29,606 bases of DNA from an uncultured Ellagibacter sp. (lineage in GTDB: Bacteria > Actinomycetota > Coriobacteriia > Coriobacteriales > Eggerthellaceae). The translations under genes were made by a program, and so were the position numbers. This document shows positions 17,196 through 24,720 of this stretch, one piece after another. The stretch lies in contig NZ_CAKTTZ010000031.1 of the NCBI RefSeq assembly GCF_934617235.1, forward strand, positions 1 through 29,606, read 5' to 3'. The notes beneath the pieces were generated by a model. It was not told where the DNA came from and searched no databases. It was given only the letters and a program-made list of their open reading frames with translations. Every line of letters starts with the position of its first letter. Position 1 is the stretch's first letter.

Positions 17196-18186
17196 GCGTC
17201 CCCGAAACGCGCAGCCTTCGCGTGCGCGGACTTCCGCGCGCCCGCAGTCGTCGCGCACGCCGAGCGTGGGCTCGTTCCAGTCCGTCCAAGGCGGGCGCGC
17301 TCCCCGCTCTCGCGAGTTCAACGCGCGTCCCTCCCAGGTCGATTCGACGCGGTATCGTTCGCGAAGCGTCGGCGATATCGAACGGGCGAGCCGCGCTGAG
17401 CGCGTACGGGCAAGCTACCATCGCCACCTCGTGAAACTTGCTGCCATCCTTGGGGTGATCGCGGTTCTAGCTGCCGGCGTCGCGGTTTTGTACTTCTCGA
17501 ACGTCTTTTCGATCGACGAGGTCAAAGTCGAGGGCGTCGAGCATCTCACCCAATCCGATCTGCAGGCGCTCGTGTCGGTGCCCGAGGGAGAGACGCTGCT
17601 GCGCGTCGATACGAAAGCGATCGAGGACAGCCTTTTGCGCGATGCGTGGGTGAAAAGCGTCTCATGCAATCGCGTGTTCCCCCATACGCTGCAAATCGTC
17701 GTCACCGAGCGCACGGTTGCGGCAATCGTGGAAGTTCCCACGTCGGACGCGAAATCGACCCAGCCGTGGGCGATCTCTTCGGACGGGATGTGGCTGATGG
17801 CCATTCCCGATCAGAACACGCAGCTTGGCCAGTCGCTCAACCAGCGCATTTACGACGATGTGCAAAATGTGCTCCATATCACCGATGTGCCCTACGGGAC
17901 CTCGGCGGAAACGGGCACGAAGTGCACCGACGAGAACGTGAACAACGCGCTTGCCATCGTATCGGGCATGACGACCGATCTTGCCAACCAAGTGAAAAGC
18001 GTGTCCGCCACCGATGCGGAGTCCACGAAGCTCACGCTCGAGAGCGGTGTCGAGATCGCGTTCGGCCCTGCGCAAAACATTCGCGAGAAGGAACGCGTGT
18101 GCCTGCAGATTCTCAACGACAACCCGGGCAAGGTCGCCTACATCAATGTGCGCGTGGTCGATCGGCCGACGTGGCGGTCCCTGTAA
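17149..18186 (+). CDS. ftsQ: Cell division protein FtsQ (POTRA) with Arg/Ser-rich N-terminus
   Basis: A bitopic protein of the FtsQLB complex that regulates septal wall synthesis. The 345-residue protein has about 92 cytoplasmic residues with 21 Arg and one Lys before the final helix-flanking segment, plus many Ser. A transmembrane helix follows (about 97-120), then a POTRA domain starting with IDEVKVEGVEHL and containing VFPHTLQIVVTER, then the beta domain. ATG 17149 follows GGAAG closely and lies 47 bases inside murB in another frame. A GTG at 17266 is a possible shorter start, which would remove part of the basic tail. The family call is firm; the start is moderately supported. Confidence 0.88.
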   Translation: MASRSSRKSSSSASNRRPRNAQPSRARTSARPQSSRTPSVGSFQSVQGGRAPRSREFNARPSQVDSTRYRSRSVGDIERASRAERVRASYHRHLVKLAAILGVIAVLAAGVAVLYFSNVFSIDEVKVEGVEHLTQSDLQALVSVPEGETLLRVDTKAIEDSLLRDAWVKSVSCNRVFPHTLQIVVTERTVAAIVEVPTSDAKSTQPWAISSDGMWLMAIPDQNTQLGQSLNQRIYDDVQNVLHITDVPYGTSAETGTKCTDENVNNALAIVSGMTTDLANQVKSVSATDAESTKLTLESGVEIAFGPAQNIREKERVCLQILNDNPGKVAYINVRVVDRPTWRSL

Positions 18187-18242
18187 ATCCACCCAATAGT
18201 GGCACTTTCATGGACTCGGCGGCAGGCCAACCCCCGCGCAAT

Positions 18243-18270
18243 TTGCAATCGGGGAGTCATCGTGTACAAT
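18243..18270 (+). promoter_or_regulatory. ftsZ promoter
   Basis: TTGCAA (18243-18248), a 16-bp spacer and TACAAT (18265-18270) lie in the 152-bp gap between ftsQ and ftsZ, the longest gap in the division genes before sepF. The expected leader contains a short inverted repeat CCCAC-A-GTGGG (18289-18299) nested within CTGC/GCAG. This suggests ftsZ has its own transcript besides read-through. Confidence 0.65.
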
Positions 18271-18338
18271 AACGCAGGTAAAACTGCACCCACAGTGGGA
18301 AACGCAGCATTTTAATCGCAGCAGGTGTGGAGGATATA

Positions 18339-19457
18339 ATGCCAAACACAATAGGTTCCGAGCATTTGGCGGTCATCAAGGTCGTCGGCGTAGGCGGCGG
18401 CGGTACCAATGCCGTGAACCGCATGGTTGAAGCGGGCGTGAAAGGCGTCGAATTCATCGCCGTCAATACCGATCGCCAGGCTTTGCTCATGTCGGACGCT
18501 GATAAGACGATCCACATCGGCGACGAGCTCACACGTGGACTCGGTGCTGGCGCGAACCCCGAAGTGGGTTGCCAAGCAGCTGAAGAGTCTCGCGCGGAAA
18601 TCCGCGAGGCGCTCGCCGAGGCTGACATGGTCTTTGTTACCGCAGGTGAAGGTGGCGGCACGGGTACAGGCGCCGCTCCCATCATCGCGGAGATCGCGCG
18701 CGAGGAAATCGGCGCGCTGACCGTCGGCATCGTGACCAAGCCGTTCTCCTTCGAGGGTCGTCTGCGTCGCAACCAGGCCGATCAGGGCATCGATCTGCTC
18801 TCCCAGAAGGTCGACACGCTCATCGTCATCCCGAATGACCGTTTGCTCGAGATCGTCGACAAGAAGACGAGCATGCTCGACGCGTTCCGTATCGCCGACG
18901 ATACCCTGCGCCAGGGCATTCAGGGCGTTACCGATCTCATCACCATTCCAGGCCTCATCAACCTCGACTTCGCAGACATCCGCACGGTCATGAAGGACGC
19001 GGGAACGGCCATGATGGGCATCGGCATCGCAACGGGCGAGAACCGCGCGCTCGACGCCGCCCAGCAGGCCACCAATTCCAACCTCCTCGAGGCTTCCATC
19101 GCGGGTGCTTCCCGCGTGCTGTTCTCCATTGCCGGTGGCCCCGACCTCACGTTGACCGAGGTCGACGAGGCTGCGCGCACCGTCGAGGCATGCGCCGACG
19201 AGAACGCGAACATCATTTACGGCCAGATCATCGACGAGTCGATGGGCGATCAGGTTCGCATCACCGTTATCGCCACCGGCTTCAAGATGAACGCTCCGCA
19301 GCAGTCTTCGCTCGACTTCTCGCGCAAGGACCTGTTCGCGTCGACGGACCCGACTCCTGCGCCGAGCAGCGCTCCGGTCACCTTCTCGACCACGCCGAGC
19401 GCAGGCCGCTTCGCTGACGAGGATTACATTCCCGATTTCTTGAAGCGTCAGCGCTAA
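18339..19457 (+). CDS. ftsZ: Cell division GTPase FtsZ
   Basis: A tubulin-like GTPase that polymerises into the Z-ring on the inner face of the membrane. The 372-residue protein has KVVGVGGGGTNAVNRM, the tubulin signature GEGGGTGTGAAP near residue 105, and the T7 catalytic loop NLDFADI from Asn208. A short linker is followed by the conserved C-terminal peptide DYIPDFLKRQR, the docking site for SepF. ATG 18339 follows GGAGG at the proper distance; GTG 18327 overlaps that site and was rejected. ftsA is absent next to it, as expected where SepF anchors the ring. Confidence 0.98.
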   Translation: MPNTIGSEHLAVIKVVGVGGGGTNAVNRMVEAGVKGVEFIAVNTDRQALLMSDADKTIHIGDELTRGLGAGANPEVGCQAAEESRAEIREALAEADMVFVTAGEGGGTGTGAAPIIAEIAREEIGALTVGIVTKPFSFEGRLRRNQADQGIDLLSQKVDTLIVIPNDRLLEIVDKKTSMLDAFRIADDTLRQGIQGVTDLITIPGLINLDFADIRTVMKDAGTAMMGIGIATGENRALDAAQQATNSNLLEASIAGASRVLFSIAGGPDLTLTEVDEAARTVEACADENANIIYGQIIDESMGDQVRITVIATGFKMNAPQQSSLDFSRKDLFASTDPTPAPSSAPVTFSTTPSAGRFADEDYIPDFLKRQR

Positions 19458-19471
19458 GGAGGTAATCGGCT

Positions 19472-20314
19472 ATGGTGGCATCTAGCCTGCCGTTGCCGCA
19501 CCTCGCTGCCCGAACAATCGATTCGATCCCGCTATTTACCGACGACGCGTTGTATGACGCGTCGTCGGTTCGTATTGCCTTCACGGGCCGAGCGGGGGGC
19601 GCAAGCGAGGGCGACTATGCAAGCCTCAATCTAGGAACCCACGTAGGCGACGATCGCAGCGTCGTCCTTGAAAACCGGCGCACGCTCCTTCGCGCATTCG
19701 ACCAGGCGAATCTTCCGCTTATCGTGCCAAACCAGGTTCACGGCGTAAACCTGGTGGACGTCGATGCGACAGACTCCGACGCGCTGTGCAGCGCTCAGAC
19801 GGTTGCGGATGCGGGCGCCGACGGCCTCCTCTTATCTTGTGCCGGAGTCGCCGCTCTTCTTTGCTTCGCCGATTGTGTGCCAGTGATTATCGTGTCCCCA
19901 TCAGGGCGTACAGCGGTGGTTCACGCTGGCTGGCGCGGTGCGGTGGCGCGCATCGCCTCTGCGGCATGCAAGCGCCTTGCCGCCCTCGACGAGCGCGAGT
20001 TCGGGGAAGAGGCCCCCGCGGTCGCTGCATTCAACGCCTATATCGGTCCGCATATCTGCGCGTCGTGTTTCGAAACGGGGCCCGATGTGGCGCAACGCTT
20101 TGCCGATGAGTTCGGGGCCGATTGCGTACCCGATGCACGCCACGTCGATCTGGAGAAGGCGCTTATCCTCGACTTCGAATCGGCGGGCGTTTCGCGGAAT
20201 CGCATCGCCTCGGCGCACGCGTGCACGAAGTGCGAGCCCGACAGGTTCTTTTCGTATCGTGCATCGGGCGGCACGTGCGGCCGTCACGGTGCACTTGCTT
20301 TTCGCGTGAGATAA
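19472..20314 (+). CDS. pgeF: Multicopper-oxidase-fold nucleoside phosphorylase / peptidoglycan editing factor PgeF (YfiH)
   Basis: A DUF152 (YfiH/laccase-domain) protein. Members bind zinc and have been shown to act on purine nucleosides; E. coli YfiH is also reported to limit misincorporation in peptidoglycan precursors. The 280-residue protein has NQVHG, CFADCVPV, VVHAGWRG and the C-terminal CTKCEPDRFFSYR...GTCGRHGA block, so the metal-binding His and Cys residues are present. ATG 19472 follows AAGGAGG. It lies directly after ftsZ, its common place in Gram-positives. A perfect 12-bp hairpin lies in its early coding sequence. Confidence 0.92.
   Translation: MVASSLPLPHLAARTIDSIPLFTDDALYDASSVRIAFTGRAGGASEGDYASLNLGTHVGDDRSVVLENRRTLLRAFDQANLPLIVPNQVHGVNLVDVDATDSDALCSAQTVADAGADGLLLSCAGVAALLCFADCVPVIIVSPSGRTAVVHAGWRGAVARIASAACKRLAALDEREFGEEAPAVAAFNAYIGPHICASCFETGPDVAQRFADEFGADCVPDARHVDLEKALILDFESAGVSRNRIASAHACTKCEPDRFFSYRASGGTCGRHGALAFRVR
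19538..19569 (+). repeat. Perfect 12-bp inverted repeat inside pgeF
   Basis: ACCGACGACGCG (19538-19549) and CGCGTCGTCGGT (19558-19569) are perfect reverse complements around the 8-nt loop TTGTATGA, 66 bases into pgeF. No T-run follows, so it is not a classic terminator. It is a strong hairpin in the mRNA between ftsZ and the downstream genes. Confidence 0.85.
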
Positions 20315-20326
20315 GGAGTGGCGGCA

Positions 20327-21013
20327 ATGGGTATAGCCGAACGTTATGAAAAGGTTGAAGCTGAGCTTGCGCGGGAATGCGTTCTCGCTGGCAGGGACCC
20401 CAAGGAAGTGCGGCTCGTTGCGGTGTCCAAGACGGTTGGCATCGATGGCGTGGGACAGGCGTATGCAGCGGGCGCGCGGGATTTCGGTGAGAACCGCCCC
20501 GATCAGATCGTTCCCAAATCCCAAGCGTTTCCCGACGCACGGTGGCACTTCATCGGCAACATCCAGTCGCGCCGCATTCGCGATATCGTCGATTCCGCAT
20601 CGCTGATCCACTCCGTTTACCAGGAGAAGCACGCGCGCAAGATCGAAGAGGTCGCGCGCGAGAAGGGCCTCGTCCAAGATATTCTCATCGAGGTGAACGT
20701 CTCCGGAGAGGAAAGCAAGAGCGGCGTTTCCCCCGAAGAGGCGCGCGCTCTTGTCGATGTCTGCGAAACGCTTCCCAACGTCTGTGTGCGCGGGTTCATG
20801 ACGATGGCTCCGCAGGGCGATTTGGAAACCGCTTCCCGCTGCTTTGAGGGCTTAGCGGAGCTTGCGAAAGAGATCCGCTCTTCTCTTCCCGCGAAAAGCG
20901 CGGAAGCGTTCGATGAACTTTCTATGGGCATGAGCGAAGACTGGCGAGAGGCGGTTCGTGCGGGCGCTACCATAGTTCGCATTGGACGGGCGATTTTCAG
21001 CGACGCATTCTAG
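20327..21013 (+). CDS. PLP homeostasis protein YggS family
   Basis: A pyridoxal-phosphate-binding TIM-barrel protein without a known enzymatic reaction; the family buffers PLP and affects amino acid balance. The 228-residue protein has VAVSKT with the PLP Lys, FGENRPDQI, WHFIGNIQSRR, IEVNVSGEESKSGV, RGFMTMAP and the phosphate-binding LSMGMSEDW...GATIVRIGRAIF. ATG 20327 is about ten bases after AAGGAG; GTG 20318 is too close. It sits in the conserved block between pgeF and sepF. The reason for its association with division is not known. Confidence 0.95.
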   Translation: MGIAERYEKVEAELARECVLAGRDPKEVRLVAVSKTVGIDGVGQAYAAGARDFGENRPDQIVPKSQAFPDARWHFIGNIQSRRIRDIVDSASLIHSVYQEKHARKIEEVAREKGLVQDILIEVNVSGEESKSGVSPEEARALVDVCETLPNVCVRGFMTMAPQGDLETASRCFEGLAELAKEIRSSLPAKSAEAFDELSMGMSEDWREAVRAGATIVRIGRAIFSDAF

Positions 21014-21124
21014 GGTCGCCTCCTTCCACCCTGACGTGCGTTTCCGGCACGCAACGCGGCTTGTAAACGATGCACGACAACCCACAACTGGAGCTGCCAG
21101 GAAGAAAGGAAACGGAGTTAAGAC

Positions 21125-22093
21125 ATGTTGGACGAACTCAAATCGAAACTCGGTTTCGGCGGCGATGCCGCGCGCGGTCGCTCGAACGACCGTTACGACG
21201 ACTACGATGACTACGGCGACTACGAGGACGATTACTCCGAATATGCCGAGTATGCAGACGATTATGCTGACGATTCGGGAAACGATTACGATCCCTATGC
21301 GCCGGTGACCACACGCAGCGCCCGTTCGAATTCGACCATCTCGAACCTGGTGTCCATAAATGACGTGCGTGCCCATGCGCGCGGAGAGGGCTCTTCGAGC
21401 ACCACTTCTACAAGCGCAAGACGCATGACGACGGCGCATACCCCGTATCGCGGTGAGCGTACCACGGTCGACAGCTCGCTGCCTCCGACGATGACGCCTG
21501 AGGGTTCGGCGGCAGTTGCGGCGGCAGCATCGCGCCCGACGCGCTCCGAGGGCCTGAACTCGCTGTTCGAGCCGACGGCGAGCGAGGCGAAACCTGCCGG
21601 CAAGCATGCGGCGACCACGCCTTCGAGCTCCCATATGGGCGTCACCTCTGGCGCAACGAGTGCTTCTGCCGCTGGTTCTCTTGGCGCGTTCACGCGTCAG
21701 CCCGCATCGTCGAGCGCTGCGGCAGCAATCGGGGAGTCGACGCAGAGGGCCGCGTCATCGGCGGCGACTGCCTCCTACGATCCCCAGTCGGCTTATGCAC
21801 AGGCGCAGGGCGCCCGCTATGTGGCGAAACGCTCGTGCACGGTGCTGAAACCTGCAAGCTACGGCGAGGTCGAGAGAATCGCCCGGGCGCTCAAGGGCGG
21901 CGACGCGGTTATCCTTGCGCTTCGCAATACCCCGGACTCGCTTTCCAAACGCATTCTCGATTTCTCCTTCGGCGTATCGAGCGCGCTCGATGCCGGAGTG
22001 GAGTGCATCGGGGACAAGGTCTTCGCGATCACGAAAGGCGACGCCTTAACCGACGCAGAGAAGCTTGCCCTCCGAAACCAGGGAGTGCTGTAA
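21125..22093 (+). CDS. sepF: Cell division protein SepF with long Tyr/Asp-rich linker
   Basis: Anchors FtsZ to the membrane. The 322-residue protein begins with an amphipathic helix (MLDELKSKLGF), the membrane-binding part. Residues about 18-60 are an acidic segment with about 17 Asp/Glu and 10 Tyr. A long Ser/Ala/Thr-rich linker runs to about 233, and the C-terminal SepF domain (about 234-322) has VLKPASYGEVERIARAL, RILDFSFGVSSAL and KVFAITKGDA. It is roughly twice the length of B. subtilis SepF, and the excess is the linker. ATG 21125 follows CGGAG at proper distance. The 111-bp gap before it shows no clear promoter. Confidence 0.92.
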   Translation: MLDELKSKLGFGGDAARGRSNDRYDDYDDYGDYEDDYSEYAEYADDYADDSGNDYDPYAPVTTRSARSNSTISNLVSINDVRAHARGEGSSSTTSTSARRMTTAHTPYRGERTTVDSSLPPTMTPEGSAAVAAAASRPTRSEGLNSLFEPTASEAKPAGKHAATTPSSSHMGVTSGATSASAAGSLGAFTRQPASSSAAAAIGESTQRAASSAATASYDPQSAYAQAQGARYVAKRSCTVLKPASYGEVERIARALKGGDAVILALRNTPDSLSKRILDFSFGVSSALDAGVECIGDKVFAITKGDALTDAEKLALRNQGVL

Positions 22094-22144
22094 CGTGGTA
22101 AACAAATCGCGCATGAAGAGCGCAGCAACGGGGGAGGTCATCTC

Positions 22145-22405
22145 TTGCTAAGCCTGAAATACCTCATCGTGTCGTTGTCCGATGTGTACTCGATGCTCAT
22201 TTTCGTATACGTCATGCTGTCGTGGTTCCCGACCAATCGAGGCATCCTTGCCGACATCAACACGGTTCTCGGCAAGATATGCGACCCGTATCTCAACCTT
22301 TTCAAGAAGTTCATTCCCCCGATTGGAGGAATGGTGGACGTGAGTCCAATCGTTGCGCTGCTTGTATTACAATTTGGTGTAAGACTGCTGATAGGCTTGC
22401 TGTAA
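22145..22405 (+). CDS. YggT family membrane protein
   Basis: An 86-residue protein with two hydrophobic segments (about 5-27 and 62-86) around the family block FVYVMLSWFP and CDPYLNLFKKFIPPIGGMVDVSPI. YggT proteins are common next to sepF and divIVA; a role in membrane or chloroplast nucleoid and division functions has been suggested, but the bacterial function is unclear. The start is TTG 22145 behind a strong GGGGGAGGT. It ends 33 bases before divIVA. Confidence 0.9.
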   Translation: MLSLKYLIVSLSDVYSMLIFVYVMLSWFPTNRGILADINTVLGKICDPYLNLFKKFIPPIGGMVDVSPIVALLVLQFGVRLLIGLL

Positions 22406-22437
22406 AGATGCAAGCTCTGCTGGCGAAGGGAAGATAA

Positions 22438-23238
22438 ATGGCTATCACCTCGGCTGAAATCCACAACCAAAGTTTTTCGATCGATCGCAAGGGCTACGAC
22501 GTCGACGAAGTCGATGTGTTTCTCGAGCATGTCGCCGATGAGATTGACAACCTGAACAACCAGATCTCCGATCTGCAGGATCAACTGAACGATTCGCGCT
22601 TCGATGGTTTCGATACGCCTGCGAAGCCGATCGAGGAGGCTCCCACCGCGCCGGTCGCGCCGGCTCCGTCCGAGGACTTCTCCAAGGAACTCGACGCAGC
22701 GAACGCCCGCATCGAGGAGCTCGAGGCTCAGCTCGAAGAGAAGCAGGCAGACGGCAATGCCATCGCACAGGCGCTCATCATCGCGCAGCGCTCTGCCGAC
22801 GAGATTCTCGCGAAGGCCAACAACACCGCAGCTGAAACTATTCAGGATGCGAAGGACGAGGCGCAGCGCATCATCGATCGTGCCAACAGCGACAAGCAGG
22901 ACGTCATCGACGCCATCCGCAAGCTCGAGGACGATCGCGAGGACGCGCGCGAGGAATACCAGGAGCTGCTCACCGACTTCATCAATGACGCTTCCCGCAA
23001 GCTCGCCGAAATCGGCGGTGGGTTGCAAAACACTGCTGCGCCTGCGCACTACACCGACAGCACCGATGCAATGCCGCAGGTTCAGGCCCCGATCAACGCC
23101 GAGCCTGTGGCGTACTCCACGCCGCAGACGGGCAATGTCGCGGTGGCGGCTGCAACCCCCATGCCCTCCGCAGTGGAGAAGGACCTCTCGGGTTTCGGTG
23201 ACGCGGACGACGACTTCACGTTCGACGAGCTCGACTAG
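22438..23238 (+). CDS. divIVA: Cell division / polarity protein DivIVA
   Basis: A coiled-coil scaffold that binds strongly curved membrane at septa and poles and recruits growth or division factors. The 266-residue protein has the N-terminal lipid-binding domain (ITSAEIHNQSFSIDRKGYDVDEVDVFLEHV) followed by heptad-rich segments at about 30-55 and 78-195. The second includes the ADEIL...A..EA.RI..RA pattern of the family. The tail is acidic, ending FTFDELD. Last gene of the ftsZ group; a terminator lies about 110 bases after the stop. Confidence 0.94.
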   Translation: MAITSAEIHNQSFSIDRKGYDVDEVDVFLEHVADEIDNLNNQISDLQDQLNDSRFDGFDTPAKPIEEAPTAPVAPAPSEDFSKELDAANARIEELEAQLEEKQADGNAIAQALIIAQRSADEILAKANNTAAETIQDAKDEAQRIIDRANSDKQDVIDAIRKLEDDREDAREEYQELLTDFINDASRKLAEIGGGLQNTAAPAHYTDSTDAMPQVQAPINAEPVAYSTPQTGNVAVAAATPMPSAVEKDLSGFGDADDDFTFDELD

Positions 23239-23348
23239 GAAGCTGCCAAGGGCACGGTAGGATAAAGCCTCGAACGTCACAAAGGCGACTTGGGGCTTCG
23301 GCGAGTCCCCGCCGTCGCGCGCGCAGAGAGCCCACGGATAGCTCTACG
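23239..23348 (+). other. Structured 3' untranslated region after divIVA
   Basis: There is no gene between the divIVA stop and the terminator. The DNA can form two successive hairpins: GCGAC/GTCGC enclosing GGGG/CCCC (about 23284-23314), and AGAGC/GCTCT (about 23327-23345), just ahead of the terminator stem. I found no T-box GGGTGG-type sequence or other known riboswitch core. It could be a processed 3' UTR or a small RNA. Confidence 0.35.
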
Positions 23349-23379
23349 AAACGACCCTGGTTCACGCCGGGGTCGTTTT
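23349..23379 (+). terminator. Rho-independent terminator of the ftsZ-divIVA group
   Basis: AAACGACCC (23349-23357) pairs perfectly with GGGTCGTTT (23370-23378) around a 12-nt loop, followed by TTACTTT. On the minus strand an A-rich flank also gives some T residues, so it may work weakly in both directions. About 80 unassigned bases lie between it and the rnpB 3' end. Confidence 0.85.
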
Positions 23380-23462
23380 ACTTTCATGCTGGCAGAGCGA
23401 GTGCCTCTGTACCAACGCCCAAAAGAGAACATGCTATTCGCACTGTAGGTGGAAAAAGAAAG

Positions 23463-23802
23463 GCGAGTGGGTCGATAAGCCGGGTTCTGTCGTTGGGACG
23501 GCCATTTATCTCGAACGCGTGTCGCCACGCGTCTCAAGCACGCAACCCGAGCGCACGGAAGGGCAGCCGTATCGCGTTCCTATTTGCGCTTGCTCCAGAT
23601 GGGGTTTACCAAGCCACGCCGTTGCCGACGCGCTGGTGCGCTCTTACCGCACCGTTTCAGCTTTTCCCCCGAAACGAGGGAGTCTTCTTTTCTGTGGCAC
23701 TAATCCGTCGGGTCACCCCGCCCAGCCGTTAGCTGGCATCTTGCCCTTTGGAGCCCGGACTTTCCTCACGCCTTGCGGCGCGCGACCGTCAGGCCCACTC
23801 GC
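23463..23802 (-). ncRNA. rnpB: RNase P RNA, bacterial type A
   Basis: The catalytic RNA that removes 5' leaders from pre-tRNA. Read on the minus strand, it carries GAGGAAAGTCCGGGCTCC (complement of 23750-23767), the universal 5' core. Next come the GGTGACCCGA...AGTGCCACAGA region, GGTGCGGTAAGAGCGCACC, GGAGCAAG..CAAATAGG, and the 3' core ACAGAACCCGGCTTATCG (complement of about 23472-23490). The ends are set by P1: GCGAGTGGG pairs with CCCACTCGC over nine bases. Minus-strand CCTTTCTTTTTCC directly after P1 is the likely 3' stop. The length, about 340 nt, is typical. Confidence 0.96.
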
Positions 23803-23803
23803 G

Positions 23804-23810
23804 TATAATA
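23804..23810. promoter_or_regulatory. Overlapping divergent -10 elements of rnpB and thiN
   Basis: Plus-strand TATAAT (23804-23809) faces thiN. Minus-strand TATTAT (complement of 23805-23810) lies just upstream of the rnpB 5' end. The minus promoter has a weak -35 candidate TTCAAG with a 16-bp spacer; the plus -35 would fall inside rnpB and is not clear. The two -10 boxes share five bases. Confidence 0.5.
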
Positions 23811-23855
23811 GTGTACCACGAGCTTGCTTGAAGTGACGGAAAGGACAAATCAACC

Positions 23856-24545
23856 ATGGGAACTTGCGCGCTTGTCGGTGCAGTCGATTTCAACGCCGAG
23901 CATTTCAAGGCGATGGACGCTGCGGGCGCCTTCGACTTCGTTATCGCGGTTGACGCTGGGTTCGCGTCACTTGAAGCGATTGGGCGCGAGGCCGATATGG
24001 CGATTGGCGACTTCGATTCCCTCGGCTATGTCCCTCGATGCCGTCGCGTGTCGCGCCACCCGGTGAAGAAGGACAAAAGCGACATGGAGCTTGCCATGGA
24101 GAAGGCCGTCTTCTGGGACAACCAGGAGCTCTTCGTCTACGGTGCGCTCGCCAAGCGCCTTGACCACACGATTGCGAACTTACAGCTCTTTGCGCGCTAC
24201 TCCGAGCGGGGAATCTATGTTACCGGCGTGGGGGATGATTTCGCGGTGCGCTGCGTTACCGGCCCGGATGTCTTTGAGCTGCCTGAGGGGCTCGACACGG
24301 GGGTTGTGTCGGTGTTCTCAGCGAACGATACGGCACGCGGTGTCATCGAGCGCGGACTGGAATATTCGCTTGACGACGAGCCGCTTTCCAATCGAACGTC
24401 GCTCGGGCTCTCGAACGAGCTTACGGGCAAGCCTGCGGCGGTAAGCGTTGAAGAGGGCACGCTCTATGTGTTCTATCCGCTTGCGGCAGTGCAAGACGTC
24501 GTGGTAACGCAAGATGATTCCGCGCCGCTGCCCTCTACCGTGTAG
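23856..24545 (+). CDS. thiN: Thiamine pyrophosphokinase
   Basis: Converts thiamine and ATP to thiamine pyrophosphate (TPP) and AMP, bypassing the ThiE-ThiL route for salvaged vitamin. The 229-residue protein has the N-terminal catalytic segment AVDAGF...AIGDFDS, the metal site DKSDMELAMEKA, YGALAKRLDHTIANL (a variant of the usual GGRxDH) and the C-terminal thiamine-binding part ERGLEYSLDDEPL...GLSNELTG. ATG 23856 follows AAAGGA at somewhat long spacing. It lies upstream of the TPP riboswitch, so it is probably not under that switch. Confidence 0.9.
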   Translation: MGTCALVGAVDFNAEHFKAMDAAGAFDFVIAVDAGFASLEAIGREADMAIGDFDSLGYVPRCRRVSRHPVKKDKSDMELAMEKAVFWDNQELFVYGALAKRLDHTIANLQLFARYSERGIYVTGVGDDFAVRCVTGPDVFELPEGLDTGVVSVFSANDTARGVIERGLEYSLDDEPLSNRTSLGLSNELTGKPAAVSVEEGTLYVFYPLAAVQDVVVTQDDSAPLPSTV

Positions 24546-24593
24546 CGCTTATCGGCTTTTCGGCGATTGCGCGGCGGGTTTTCCCCGCTGTCG

Positions 24594-24599
24594 TATAAT
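24594..24599 (+). promoter_or_regulatory. -10 element of the thiC transcript
   Basis: A perfect TATAAT sits just upstream of the TPP riboswitch; a -35 at standard distance is not obvious (TTGCGC is 21 bp away). Preceding GC-rich DNA (GCGGCGGG/CCCCGCTG, about 24571-24590) can form a hairpin after thiN. Confidence 0.5.
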
Positions 24600-24602
24600 T
24601 CG

Positions 24603-24720
24603 CCTTGCAAACAGAGCAACCGGGGAGCTCGCAAGTGGGGAAATGCCGCGCGGCGGGCTGAGAGGAAGCGCGTTTTCGCTTCGACCCGAACACCTGATGT
24701 GGATAATGCCAACGAAGGGA
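24603..24720 (+). promoter_or_regulatory. TPP riboswitch (THI element)
   Basis: The conserved TPP aptamer cores are present: GGGG near 24622, CTGAGA at 24658-24663, ACCC near 24684, CCTGATGTGGATAATGCCAA (24693-24712), then CGAAGGGA, whose AAGG can close P1 with CCTT at 24603. The distance between GGGG and CTGAGA is larger than the minimum, consistent with an extra stem in the P3 arm. The aptamer ends six bases before the thiC ATG, with GGGAGA acting as ribosome-binding site within or next to P1. Control is therefore probably at translation initiation. Confidence 0.95.

Noticed and set aside
18327..18338. GTG 18327 as the ftsZ start
   Set aside because: It overlaps the GGAGG ribosome-binding site that serves ATG 18339.
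23239..23379. T-box or other riboswitch upstream of a lost ileS-like gene
   Set aside because: There is no T-box core sequence and no known aptamer signature, and the downstream gene is rnpB on the other strand.
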